Shown piece by piece: positions 35,579 to 43,288 of a stretch of DNA of 64,000 nucleotides; within the stretch, counting starts at the first letter, position 1; each line of letters opens with the position of its first letter. The stretch spans positions 1 through 64,000 of the forward strand of contig JAUHXC010000040.1 in assembly GCA_030427205.1 (NCBI GenBank), read 5' to 3'. This DNA comes from a bacterium (lineage in GTDB: Bacteria > Myxococcota_A > Bradymonadia > UBA7976 > UBA1532). The translations under genes and the position numbers were made by a program. The notes under the pieces are model-generated. The model had not been told where the DNA came from, did no database searches, and saw nothing but the letters and a program-made list of their open reading frames with translations.

Positions 35579-37156
35579 ATGTCTGTCCGCGCCTGTAGCA
35601 CCGAGCCGTGGAACGTCTCATCGATCGTGTATCCCGTGAGACACCAAGCAGGCCGCGCCGGACCGAACGCCGGCGAGATCGCCCCGGATACCGTAGACGA
35701 CACCGTGGACCGCATCGTGGACGACACCGCATCCTCGCCGCGCCACGTCCGGCGCTACGCGCTCTACGGCGCGCTCTTCGGCTTGCTCTTCCCGATCGTG
35801 GCGACGCTCATCGAGGCGTGGCTCAGCGCCGGTGAGATCTCGGGCGCCAGCCTCATCGCGGCGCAGGCCGGCTCGCCGCTCTTGTGGATCATCGACACCG
35901 CGCCCCTCTTCCTGGGCATGTTCGCCGCGTTCGGCGGGCGCCAGATCGACGCCCTGCAGGTGCAGCGCAACGCCCTGTACGGCGCGTTCGGAGAGATGCA
36001 GGGCCTCAAGGAGCAAGCCGAGCAGGCCAGTGAGGCCAAGGGGCGCTTCCTGGCGACGATGAGCCACGAGATCCGCACCCCGATGAACGCGGTCATCGCC
36101 GCGACCGGCCTGCTCACCGAGAGCCGCCTCGACCCCGAGCAGCAGGAGCTGGTGAACATCGTGCGCGGCAGCGGCGAGGCCCTGCTCGCGCTGGTCAACG
36201 ACGTGCTCGACTTCTCGAAGATCGAGGCCGGGGAGATGCACATCGAGACCGCCCCGGTCGACGTGCGCGCGCTGGTGGTCGAGCTGGCCCCCGGGCTGCG
36301 GCTGGCGGCCGACGCCAAGGATCTGACCCTCGACGTGCGGATCGACGACGCGGTGCCGCCGGCGGTGCTCGGGGACAGCAACCGGCTGCGGCAGGTTCTG
36401 GTGAACCTGATCAGCAACGCGACCAAGTTCACCCACCGGGGGGGCGTGAGCCTCGCGATCAGCGTCGACCCCCAGCACGCCGAGCGCTTGTCGTTCGCGG
36501 TGACCGATACCGGCATCGGCATCGCGGAGGACCGCCTCGGCAGCCTCTTCGACGCGTTCGTGCAGGCCGATGCCAGCACCACCCGGGCCTTTGGCGGCAC
36601 CGGCCTGGGGCTGACGATCTGCAAGCGGCTCGTCGAGGCGATGGGCGGCGAGATCGCGGTGCGCAGCACGCTGGGGCAGGGATCGACGTTCTGTTTCACC
36701 GTCGAGGCGCCGCCGGTCGAGCCCCCGGCGCGCCATCGCACGACGCCGCCGCGCGGGCTGACCGCGCCCGGAGCGGGCGCCGACCTGCGCATCCTCGTCG
36801 CCGAGGACAACCCGGTCAATCAGCGGGTGGTCGAGCTGTCGCTCGCCCGCCTCGGCCACGCCATCACCGTCGTCGAGGACGGCGAGCGGGCGGTGCAGGC
36901 CGTCGCGGGCGGTGATTTCGAGCTGGTGCTGATGGACCTGGACATGCCCCTGCTCGACGGGCTGTCTGCCACCCGCTGCATCCGCAGCGGCGCGGGCGCG
37001 CAGCCCTATATCGTGGCGGTGACCGCCAACGTGACCGCCGAAGACCGCGAGCGCTGCGCGGCGGCGGGCATGGACGACTTCGTCAGCAAGCCCGTGCGCC
37101 TCGAAGACCTGCAGCGCCTGCTCGAACGCTACACCGCGGCCCGCGTCCCGGCCTGA
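35579..37156 (+). CDS. Hybrid sensor histidine kinase with receiver domain
   Basis: 525 residues from ATG 35579, six bases after GGAGGAG; upstream in-frame ATGs (35501, 35552) lack such a site. Two transmembrane helices flank a short loop (YALYGALFGLLFPIVATLIE and SPLLWIIDTAPLFLGMFAAF). HisKA carries SHEIRTPMNAVIAATGLL (His about 162). The HATPase domain has NLISNATKF, DTGIGIAEDRL and GGTGLGLTICKRL. A C-terminal receiver has AEDNPVNQ, the phospho-acceptor Asp in LVLMDLDMPLLDG, and KPVRLEDL. No DNA-binding output, so it likely signals through a phosphotransfer partner. A decayed copy of its C-terminus lies at 40.8 kb. Confidence 0.95.
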   Translation: MSVRACSTEPWNVSSIVYPVRHQAGRAGPNAGEIAPDTVDDTVDRIVDDTASSPRHVRRYALYGALFGLLFPIVATLIEAWLSAGEISGASLIAAQAGSPLLWIIDTAPLFLGMFAAFGGRQIDALQVQRNALYGAFGEMQGLKEQAEQASEAKGRFLATMSHEIRTPMNAVIAATGLLTESRLDPEQQELVNIVRGSGEALLALVNDVLDFSKIEAGEMHIETAPVDVRALVVELAPGLRLAADAKDLTLDVRIDDAVPPAVLGDSNRLRQVLVNLISNATKFTHRGGVSLAISVDPQHAERLSFAVTDTGIGIAEDRLGSLFDAFVQADASTTRAFGGTGLGLTICKRLVEAMGGEIAVRSTLGQGSTFCFTVEAPPVEPPARHRTTPPRGLTAPGAGADLRILVAEDNPVNQRVVELSLARLGHAITVVEDGERAVQAVAGGDFELVLMDLDMPLLDGLSATRCIRSGAGAQPYIVAVTANVTAEDRERCAAAGMDDFVSKPVRLEDLQRLLERYTAARVPA

Positions 37157-37406
37157 GACCGAGAGCGGGCATCCTGACCGGCCTCGACCCCGCTCGCCAC
37201 GCGTCCGCATCCGATACGTCTCATTGATCATCGGCGGCGCGTTCTGCTCGGGGTCCGGGCATGGCGCGGCGACAGGAGGGGCCCCGAGAGCGCACCCGTC
37301 AGCGATGCCCACCACGCCTGCCCGAGCCAGCTTCATTTGCCCCGCGACGACCGCGTCTGCCTCATCATGTCGAGCGAGGCGCTGCCCCGGCGAGGCGCCG
37401 GCGCGG

Positions 37407-38657
37407 TCAGTCGATGCACCAGGCATCGCCGTCGGTGTAGTCGTAGGCCACCGTCTCGCACCGGCCGTGGCCGTTGGTATCGACCCAGAACGAGCCGCAG
37501 TTGTCGAAGGTCCAGTTGCAGCCCTCGAACTTGGCCCCCAGGCCGAGGTCGGCGTCGTAGAAGCTGCTGTCGGTGTAGGTGGTGCCGCCGAGGCGATACG
37601 ACAGCTTGGTGACCTTGAGGCCGTTGTCGGTGCCGTTGATGCGGAACTGGCTCATGCCCGAGCCGGCGAAGCCCGAGCTGGGGTTGTCCTGCCGGACGGG
37701 GGTGCAGCACTTCTCTTCCTTCTTGTCGATGCTGTTGATGCTGCACTCCCACAGCTTGTGCCCGACCCGCCACTTGAGCTTCGTCGGCTTGCTGCTGCCG
37801 CAGGTGCCGCAGCCGCCGGCCTTGATGCACAGCCGGGTGATGTTCTCGTAGTTCGGGTTGGCCGGCGGCGCGGGCGGCTCGGCCGGGCAGAACACCACGT
37901 CGGCGCTGGCGGCGCAGGTGCAGCCGTCGCCCTCGCACAGATCGGCGTCGGGGTTGGCCGGGTCGACGCAGCGACCGCTGAGGCAGGCGGCGTCATCGGC
38001 GCAGGCGATGCCGCCGGCGAGCTTCGCGGCGCAGGCCCCGGCCGCGGAGTCGCAGAAGCCGCCGGCGCAGGTATCGATCTCGGCGTCGCACGTCTCGCCG
38101 ATCGCCTTGAGCGGCGGCGCCGGGTCGGCTTCGGGCCGGCAGGCGCCGGTGATGCCGTCGGCGTCGATCGCGCAGAAGAGCCCCGGGGCGCAGGTCTTGC
38201 GGCGCAACGGGTTCTCGACCTCGAGCCCGTCGCCGAACGGCGAGCAGTCGCCGCCCTCACCCAGCGTGCCCTCGAGGAACGGCAGCTTGCCCACCTCGGC
38301 CGCGTCGGCCTCACACGCGGCGCCGTCGCGCTCGAGGCCGCGCAGGTACTCGCCGGCCAGCTCGGGGTCGTAGGCGATGACGCCGTCCTGCACCAGCGCG
38401 TCGCCGAGCACCGTCGGACAGGGGTTGGCCGCGATGCAGGCGTCGACGCTGTCGTGGGTCTGATCGAGGGGCGAGCAGCAGTCTGCGCTCGCGTTGCAGT
38501 AGAGCTCGTTGAAGTGGCCGCAGAAGTCGGCGAGCAGCACCGCGCCTTCGACGGACGAGACGGGCGGGGTCTCTTCGGTGGTGTCGTCCTCGCCGCAGCC
38601 GACGGCGGTCAGGGCCAGCAGCAGGGCCGCGCAGAGTCGAAGTATTGCCTGGGTCAT
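37407..38657 (-). CDS. Cys-rich lipoprotein of unknown function
   Basis: 416 residues from ATG 38657 with GAGG upstream. MTQAILRLCAALLLALTAVG and a lipobox Cys, then a Glu/Thr/Pro linker. More than 25 Cys form repeated CxxGxFCxxxxGxC-like knots (TCAPGLFCAIDADGITGAC, TCAGGFCDSAAGACAAK, ACLSGRCVDPANPDADLCEG), as in secreted metazoan-like matrix proteins and myxobacterial surface proteins. The C-terminal 120 residues include TRLCIKAGGCGTCGSSKPTK and a Trp/Asp/Asn-rich beta domain. The centre of the gene is duplicated as a fragment at 42.3-42.5 kb. Confidence 0.85.
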   Translation of the reverse strand: MTQAILRLCAALLLALTAVGCGEDDTTEETPPVSSVEGAVLLADFCGHFNELYCNASADCCSPLDQTHDSVDACIAANPCPTVLGDALVQDGVIAYDPELAGEYLRGLERDGAACEADAAEVGKLPFLEGTLGEGGDCSPFGDGLEVENPLRRKTCAPGLFCAIDADGITGACRPEADPAPPLKAIGETCDAEIDTCAGGFCDSAAGACAAKLAGGIACADDAACLSGRCVDPANPDADLCEGDGCTCAASADVVFCPAEPPAPPANPNYENITRLCIKAGGCGTCGSSKPTKLKWRVGHKLWECSINSIDKKEEKCCTPVRQDNPSSGFAGSGMSQFRINGTDNGLKVTKLSYRLGGTTYTDSSFYDADLGLGAKFEGCNWTFDNCGSFWVDTNGHGRCETVAYDYTDGDAWCID

Positions 38658-38951
38658 CGGGGTCCTCGTGGGTCGGGGGCGCATCGCAGCGCCGATGAAC
38701 GGCCGCCTCGCCACCTGGCGGGCGACCCGGGTCTCGGCTGGATCACCCCCGTGGGCCGGATCGAGTGCACGGCAATCGAAAAAAAGAACGCGGCGCCGGA
38801 AGAAAGTCGGCGCCTCACCCTGTGGTCGGCACCTCTCGCTCGCGCCTGCCTCGCCAGCGCAGCAACGTCTCGCGAGCGCACCGCGCGGAGCCGCTTTGAT
38901 CCGATGTCCGCGCGCCTGTCAGGCTGGTCCCACCCCGAGCGAGGAGGCGCC

Positions 38952-39659
38952 ATGCGCCGTACAGCATCCAGTTGGCCGCTCGCGCTCGCTGGCGCGCTGG
39001 TGGCGTCGTCGGCACCCGGCCTGCGCGCGCGTTCGGCCCCACCGACCCCCGAGGCGCTCGCTTCGGCGCCGATGGTCTCGGCGAAGGTCGCTGCCGCCGA
39101 GGACGCGGCGTGGAGCGAAGAGGCCATCGACGCTGCCTACGACGCGGGCTTCTGGCATGGCACGGGCGGGCCGTTGATCGTCGGCGGCATCCTGACGGCG
39201 ATCCCCGGTCTGACCGGCACCGTCGCCGGCGCGGTCGAGGGGCGGGCGGACGTGCTCGGCGCATCGGCGATCCTGCTGGGGCTGGCCGGTGCCCAGATCG
39301 GCTTCGGCGCCTGGTTCGCCACCCATGCACCGCAGGACGGACCGCTCGCCGCCCGGCAAGCGGGCGAACGGGCGGGGGCGGGGGCCATGGCGCTGGTCTG
39401 GGGCGGGCTGCTGGGGGCCGGGGCCGTCGTGGCCTTCGCCCGCGACGAACCGCTGAGCGGCACCGGCGGCGAGATCATGGCGGTGCCCGTCAGCCTGGCG
39501 CTGCTCGGATGGGGGTTGTGGGCCTCCATCGACGCCGACGCCGAGCATGACACGCTGGTCGACGACGCCCGTCGGCGGGCGGTCTCGGGCGTACCCCATG
39601 CCCGACCGGACGACAGCCCGCGGACCCGTGCGCTCACTCTCTTCGGGGCGCGCTTCTGA
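38952..39659 (+). CDS. Hypothetical membrane protein with signal peptide
   Basis: 235 residues from ATG 38952, preceded by GAGGAGGCGC. An N-terminal signal-like stretch, WPLALAGALVASSAPGLRA, is followed by three or four hydrophobic segments (GPLIVGGILTAIPGLTGTVA, ASAILLGLAGAQIGFGAWFA, GAMALVWGGLLGAGAVVAFA, MAVPVSLALLGWGLWASI). No family recognised. Divergent from the Cys-rich lipoprotein gene across 294 bp. Confidence 0.65.
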   Translation: MRRTASSWPLALAGALVASSAPGLRARSAPPTPEALASAPMVSAKVAAAEDAAWSEEAIDAAYDAGFWHGTGGPLIVGGILTAIPGLTGTVAGAVEGRADVLGASAILLGLAGAQIGFGAWFATHAPQDGPLAARQAGERAGAGAMALVWGGLLGAGAVVAFARDEPLSGTGGEIMAVPVSLALLGWGLWASIDADAEHDTLVDDARRRAVSGVPHARPDDSPRTRALTLFGARF

Positions 39660-39929
39660 TCGGTACGATATGGTTGGCACCTATCTCGACCGATGACCGC
39701 CATCGCGATGCGGGAAGGGCAGAGTCTACGGCTGCGGGTGAGCACCCAGGGGGCGAATCGTGTGCGGGTTTCGTCGACCGGCACCCGGCTGAGCGTCTAC
39801 GCGGCGGGCTGCGCGCCGGTCATTGCGGGGCAGTTGTTCGGCCGGCATCATCGCTCACTTCGATGGGTGGAACATCTTCTACATGCTTTACATTCGCGAC
39901 TACTGATCCTTCTCGAAGGCGAGATCATC

Positions 39930-40670
39930 ATGAATCACTGGATCTTCGGTTGTCTCTTGTGCGCTGCGTCGATCATCGGGATGCGCAGCGCGGTGGCCGA
40001 GTCGGATGCAGGGGCTGCGACGCACCGCGCGACCTTCTGCAGCGCCCGCGACCGGACGCGCCTGCAGGGCGTCGAAGACAATGGCCGTGCCTTCGACATC
40101 GACCTCCGAGGCAGCGACGACGCGCAGCCGCTGGGGCTGGAGTTGATCATCGAATTGGATGGCAGGCTGCCGCCCGGAGCGATGGCCGATGTCATCGAAT
40201 ACCGCTCCAACGACGCGCCCTGGTCCTCCGACTTCGTCGTGGAGTCCGCATGCCATGATGGGAGATGCCCCGACGCGAATGACACGCTCGTCGCGTCGGT
40301 GTCGCGGCCCGCTCGACTCTCGAATCATTCGCCCGTGCGCTTGCGATCACAGCGCCCCGCAGAGGCGCCCGGAATCGTCCAGATCTGCCTCGCTGCCGTC
40401 CTGTGGGGCGATGCGCCGAACCCCGACGAACCCCCGGATCGTGCTTCGCCCGATCCGCTTCCTGCAGACGCCGGCCACCAGGATGGGCGGGTACCCCCGG
40501 CTGACGCCCGGGATGCGGGTGCGGGAGACGAGTCACCGCACCCGCCCGGCGGTTACGAAGGCGATGGGTGTGCGGTGTCGTCCGGGCACGCCGAGCCGCT
40601 GTGGCTCGGCGCCCTGCTCGCACTGTTCGTTGTCGGGCGTCGGCGCGGACGCCGCCTGCGAGGGCGCTGA
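39930..40670 (+). CDS. Secreted protein with MYXO-CTERM-like anchor
   Basis: 246 residues from ATG 39930; the longer frame from 39693 is rejected because MNHWIFGCLLCAASIIGM begins a clear signal peptide ending in SAVAES. The body contains FCSARDRTRLQGV, VESACHDGRCPD and VQICLAAVLWG. The C-terminus has an Asp/Pro linker, then GDGCAVSSGHAEP, a hydrophobic helix LWLGALLALFVVG and an Arg-rich tail, the layout of the MYXO-CTERM sorting signal recognised in Myxococcota. It is therefore probably processed and surface-anchored. Ligand unknown. Lower GC than its neighbours. Confidence 0.75.
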   Translation: MNHWIFGCLLCAASIIGMRSAVAESDAGAATHRATFCSARDRTRLQGVEDNGRAFDIDLRGSDDAQPLGLELIIELDGRLPPGAMADVIEYRSNDAPWSSDFVVESACHDGRCPDANDTLVASVSRPARLSNHSPVRLRSQRPAEAPGIVQICLAAVLWGDAPNPDEPPDRASPDPLPADAGHQDGRVPPADARDAGAGDESPHPPGGYEGDGCAVSSGHAEPLWLGALLALFVVGRRRGRRLRGR

Positions 40671-40821
40671 CGATCGCGCGCCGACGGCTCGAACAGCCGC
40701 ATCAGCAGCGCGCTCTCCCGGCACGTATGCCCGCCGGTACGGGAGATCTCGCACCGACTCGCAACTGGCTGCTGTCGGTCGGACTGAGCCCGAGCCACCC
40801 CGATGTCCCCGCGATCTGACG

Positions 40822-41094
40822 ACTGCAAGCGCGTCGTCGAGGCGATGGGCGGCGAGATCGCGGTGGGCTGCACGCTGGGGCAGGGATCGACCTCCTCGTT
40901 CACGGTCGAGGCGCCGCCGGTCGAGCCCCCGGCGCGACACCGCACGACGCCGCCGCGCGGGGTGAGCGTGCCCCGGCCGAGCGCCGACCTGCGCACCCTC
41001 GTCGCCGAAGACAACTCCCGCCGCATTCGCAGTGGCGCGGGCGCGCAGGCCTGTATCGTGGCGCTGACCGCCAACGTGACCGCCGAAGAGCGCC
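40822..41094 (+). pseudogene. Decayed copy of the hybrid histidine kinase C-terminus
   Basis: The sequence matches the kinase gene from about 36622 (CKRLVEAMGGEIAV) through the linker (SFTVEAPPVEPPARHRTTPP) into the receiver (LVAEDN). It then jumps about 158 bp, losing the phospho-acceptor Asp region, and resumes at RSGAGAQ and LTANVTAEER before stopping abruptly at 41094, where an inverted repeat begins. Identity is high by eye (about 85-90% of bases). No N-terminal sensor or HisKA remains, so it cannot be functional. Confidence 0.85.
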
Positions 41095-41316
41095 AGGAGG
41101 CTGTAGGGCATAGCCCGACACATCGCCCAGCACGGTCCCGTTCGCCGATTTCGGCGTCGTCAGGCGCTCGAAATATTTCGAGATGCTTGGCGCTACGCGC
41201 TGCGCAACGGGCCTGCGCCCCGTCAGGTCGCGGGCTGAGCCCTTCTGCGGCCTTCCTCCTTGAACTCGGCGAACGGCCCCGCACCGGGCTCGGTCGTCTA
41301 CGCCCTACAGCCTCCT
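41095..41316. mobile_element. Possible MITE-like element with 15-bp inverted ends
   Basis: AGGAGGCTGTAGGGC at 41095-41109 is perfectly repeated in reverse complement at 41302-41316. The left and right ends can also be aligned further inward, with a shared block CCGTTCGCCGA about 45 bases in, suggesting longer imperfect terminal repeats. The 222-bp element sits exactly where homology to the kinase gene breaks off. No transposase frame and no clear target duplication were found, so it would be a non-autonomous remnant. Confidence 0.45.
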
Positions 41317-41510
41317 AGACGGCGACTCGCGTCCCGGCTCGAGGCAGCCTCGCCGCGAGCGGGTCTGGGGTGAGCCGCGACGCCGCGTGGGTCGGCCGAG
41401 GCGAATGGCCCCGGTTCGAGGGGCCCGATCGGGCGAGAACGCGCATTGCGCGGCGATGGCACGGCCTTCGCACTGCTCGCCGGGCGCACACCCGACCCCC
41501 GGAGGACTCC

Positions 41511-41687
41511 ATGCTCAAGTGGGCGCTCATCTTCTTCATCGTCGCGTTGGTCGCCAGCGGCCTCGGCTTCACCGGCGTGGCCGGCGCCGCCGCCGGCGTG
41601 GCCCAGGTTCTGGCCTTCATCGCCATCGCGCTGTTCGTGATCTTCCTCGCCATCGGCATCATCGGGGCCAAGAAGCTCGCCAGCTGA
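41511..41687 (+). CDS. DUF1328 small membrane protein (YtjA-like)
   Basis: 58 residues from ATG 41511 with GGAGGACTCC upstream. MLKWALIFFIVALVASGLGF and the second helix, VLAFIAIALFVIFLAIGIIG, match the short two-helix DUF1328 family, often found near stress genes. Length is normal for the family. It is followed 145 bp later by a general-stress-like flavin-binding protein on the same strand, which fits a stress-response pair. Confidence 0.88.
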   Translation: MLKWALIFFIVALVASGLGFTGVAGAAAGVAQVLAFIAIALFVIFLAIGIIGAKKLAS

Positions 41688-41832
41688 CGCCGGGGTGACC
41701 CGAGCCGTGCCCGCCGCGTGAGCGTCCTGCGCCCGGCTCGGGCTCACGCCCGCGATCCCGCACCGCGCAACGGCCGCCGTGCGGGACGACCCCATCGACA
41801 GAGCCATCACCCAAAACAACCCAGGAGCCGAG

Positions 41833-42330
41833 ATGACCCGCCAAGAGAACCAGGCCAAGCTGCTCGACGTCGCCGACGACTTCGGCACCGCCATGCTCGT
41901 GACCCACGACCACGCAGGCGGCCTCCGGGCCCGGCCGATGAGCGTCGCCGAGTTGACCGACCGCGGCGAGCTGTACTTCGTCACCGATGCGCGCAGCGGC
42001 AAGGTCGACGAGATCGCCGCCGACGAGCGCGTGCTGGTGACCATGCAGGGGTCGACCAAGCAGGTCGAGCTGCAAGGCACCGCCCGGATCATCAATGACG
42101 ACGCGGCGCTCGAAGCACGCTGGAGCAAGGCCCTCGACCTGTGGTTCCCCGACGGGCCCAAGTCTGGCACCGCGGTGCTGGTGAAGATCAACGCCTCCAG
42201 CGGTCGCTATTGGGACGCCTCGGGCGCCGCCGGCCTGGAGTTCGTCTGGGAGGCGACGAAGGCGGCCGTCCAGGGCGAGAAGATCGACACCGACAAGGCC
42301 GGCGACCACGGCGCGGCCCGCTTCGCCTGA
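41833..42330 (+). CDS. Pyridoxamine-5'-phosphate-oxidase-like general stress protein
   Basis: 165 residues from ATG 41833 with CAGGAG upstream. It resembles the GSP26-type PNPOx split barrel: GTAMLVTHDHAGGLRARPMS, LYFVTDARSGKVDEI, VLVTMQGSTKQVELQGTARI and WFPDGPKSGTAVLVKINAS. Members bind FMN or related flavins; many are of unknown substrate. The start codon is fixed by the ribosome site. Probably cytosolic. Confidence 0.88.
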   Translation: MTRQENQAKLLDVADDFGTAMLVTHDHAGGLRARPMSVAELTDRGELYFVTDARSGKVDEIAADERVLVTMQGSTKQVELQGTARIINDDAALEARWSKALDLWFPDGPKSGTAVLVKINASSGRYWDASGAAGLEFVWEATKAAVQGEKIDTDKAGDHGAARFA

Positions 42331-42339
42331 GTGATACGG

Positions 42340-42511
42340 CGTCGTCGGCCTGCGGGTGCCGCAGGTGCCGCAGCCGCCGGCTTCGATACAAAGCCGGGTG
42401 ATGTTCTCCTGGTCCGGGCTGGCCGGCGGCTCGGGCGGCTCGGGCGGGCAGAACACCACGTCGGCGCTGGCGGCGCAGGTGCAGCCGTCGCCCTCGCGCA
42501 GATCGGCGTCG
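42340..42511 (-). pseudogene. Fragment duplicated from the Cys-rich lipoprotein gene
   Basis: About 171 bp match 37783-37953 inside the Cys-rich lipoprotein gene in the same orientation, with roughly 88% identity by eye. On the minus strand it still reads VVFCPPEPPEPPASP, then ENITRLCIEAGGCGTCG, against VVFCPAEPPAPPANP and ENITRLCIKAGGCGTCG in the parent. Neither start nor stop of the parent is present. Confidence 0.85.
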
Positions 42512-42660
42512 TCGATCGCGCTCGGCAGCCCGCCGGCGCCGGTGCTGATGGACCCCGCTCAGCTCGAGCAGCTCATGCTCAACCTGGTGACGAACGCCCG
42601 CGAGGCGATCCTCGGGGACGGGCGGCTGCGTATCGAGGTGACCGATCACCCCAAGCTCCG
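42512..42660 (+). pseudogene. Fragment of a histidine-kinase ATPase domain
   Basis: The plus-strand frame reads VLMDPAQLEQLMLNLVTNAR, then EAILGDGRLRIEVTD, which is the N-box region of a HATPase domain. It does not match the kinase at 35.6 kb, so it comes from a different kinase gene outside the window. It is joined directly to the lipoprotein fragment at about 42512 and loses homology after about 42660. No catalytic D- or G-boxes remain. Confidence 0.75.
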
Positions 42661-42767
42661 AGACCTGCGGGTTCCGCAGTCCGGCGCTCGCCTACGGAAA
42701 TACCGCCTGACCATCCCTGACCCACCCCGACCAGTTCGGGGAGCGCTCACCCCGCAGATTCACGGCC

Positions 42768-43240
42768 ACCGACTAAACCAAGGGCCGCTCGCCGGCGCAT
42801 CCGCGGGGCAGTGACTAAATCGGGAACCGCCGGCGAGCATGTCCCGCGACCCCCTTTCAAACCGGGGATCGCGACCCGAGCAGATCCTGGTTTAGTCGCC
42901 GCGCCAAACTGCGCACGCCCTGCGCTTCCGATTTAGTCGCTGCCCCCGAGATGCGCGCCCACGGCCTTCACCGATTTAGTCGCTGCCCCAAGATCCGCGG
43001 CCGGCACGCCCGCCGGTTTAGACGCTGCCCCAAAATCTACGGTCGGTGCGTCAGCCGACTTAGACCCTGCCCCCGAGATCGACCGCACCGGCGCTTTTCG
43101 GTTTAGTCGCTGCCCCGCGGACGCGCCCGACGGCAGATCCCGACTTAGTCGCTGCCCGCAGATACGCCGCACCGGCGGCTCCCGATTTAATCGTCGCCCG
43201 GAGAGACGGTCCACCGGCATATCTCACGTTAGTCGCCCCT
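42768..43240. repeat. Second 42-bp array with inverted flank and central hairpin
   Basis: Nine direct units carrying variants of CCGATTTAGTCGCTGCCCC are spaced 41-43 bp apart; the A of TTAG falls at 42894, 42935, 42978, 43020, 43062, 43105, 43147, 43189 and 43231. Two copies in the opposite orientation (ACTAAA at 42772 and 42814, again 42 bp apart) lie to the left. Between them, CGCGACCCC (42845-42853) pairs with GGGGATCGCG (42864-42873), leaving one bulged base. The rest of each unit is variable but keeps an AGATNCGC block. No coding function is likely, because period shifts break the frame. Confidence 0.85.
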
Positions 43241-43288
43241 GAATCCGCGCCGATCCAGCCCGCGCGGCACGCGCCCGAGGCTCAGAAC

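Noticed and set aside
40803..41318. 171-codon plus-strand frame as a real protein
   Set aside because: It starts inside homology to the histidine kinase linker, has a deletion over the receiver active site and ends in the inverted-repeat element.
42768..43240. 42-bp array as a CRISPR
   Set aside because: The period is 41-43 bp, too short for a repeat plus spacer. The conserved word is about 19 bp and degenerate, the 'spacers' share blocks with each other, and no cas gene is present.
42768..43240. Array units as integron attC sites
   Set aside because: The TTTAGTCG word does not fit the GTTRRRY core, no paired inverse core bounds each unit and no gene cassettes lie between units.
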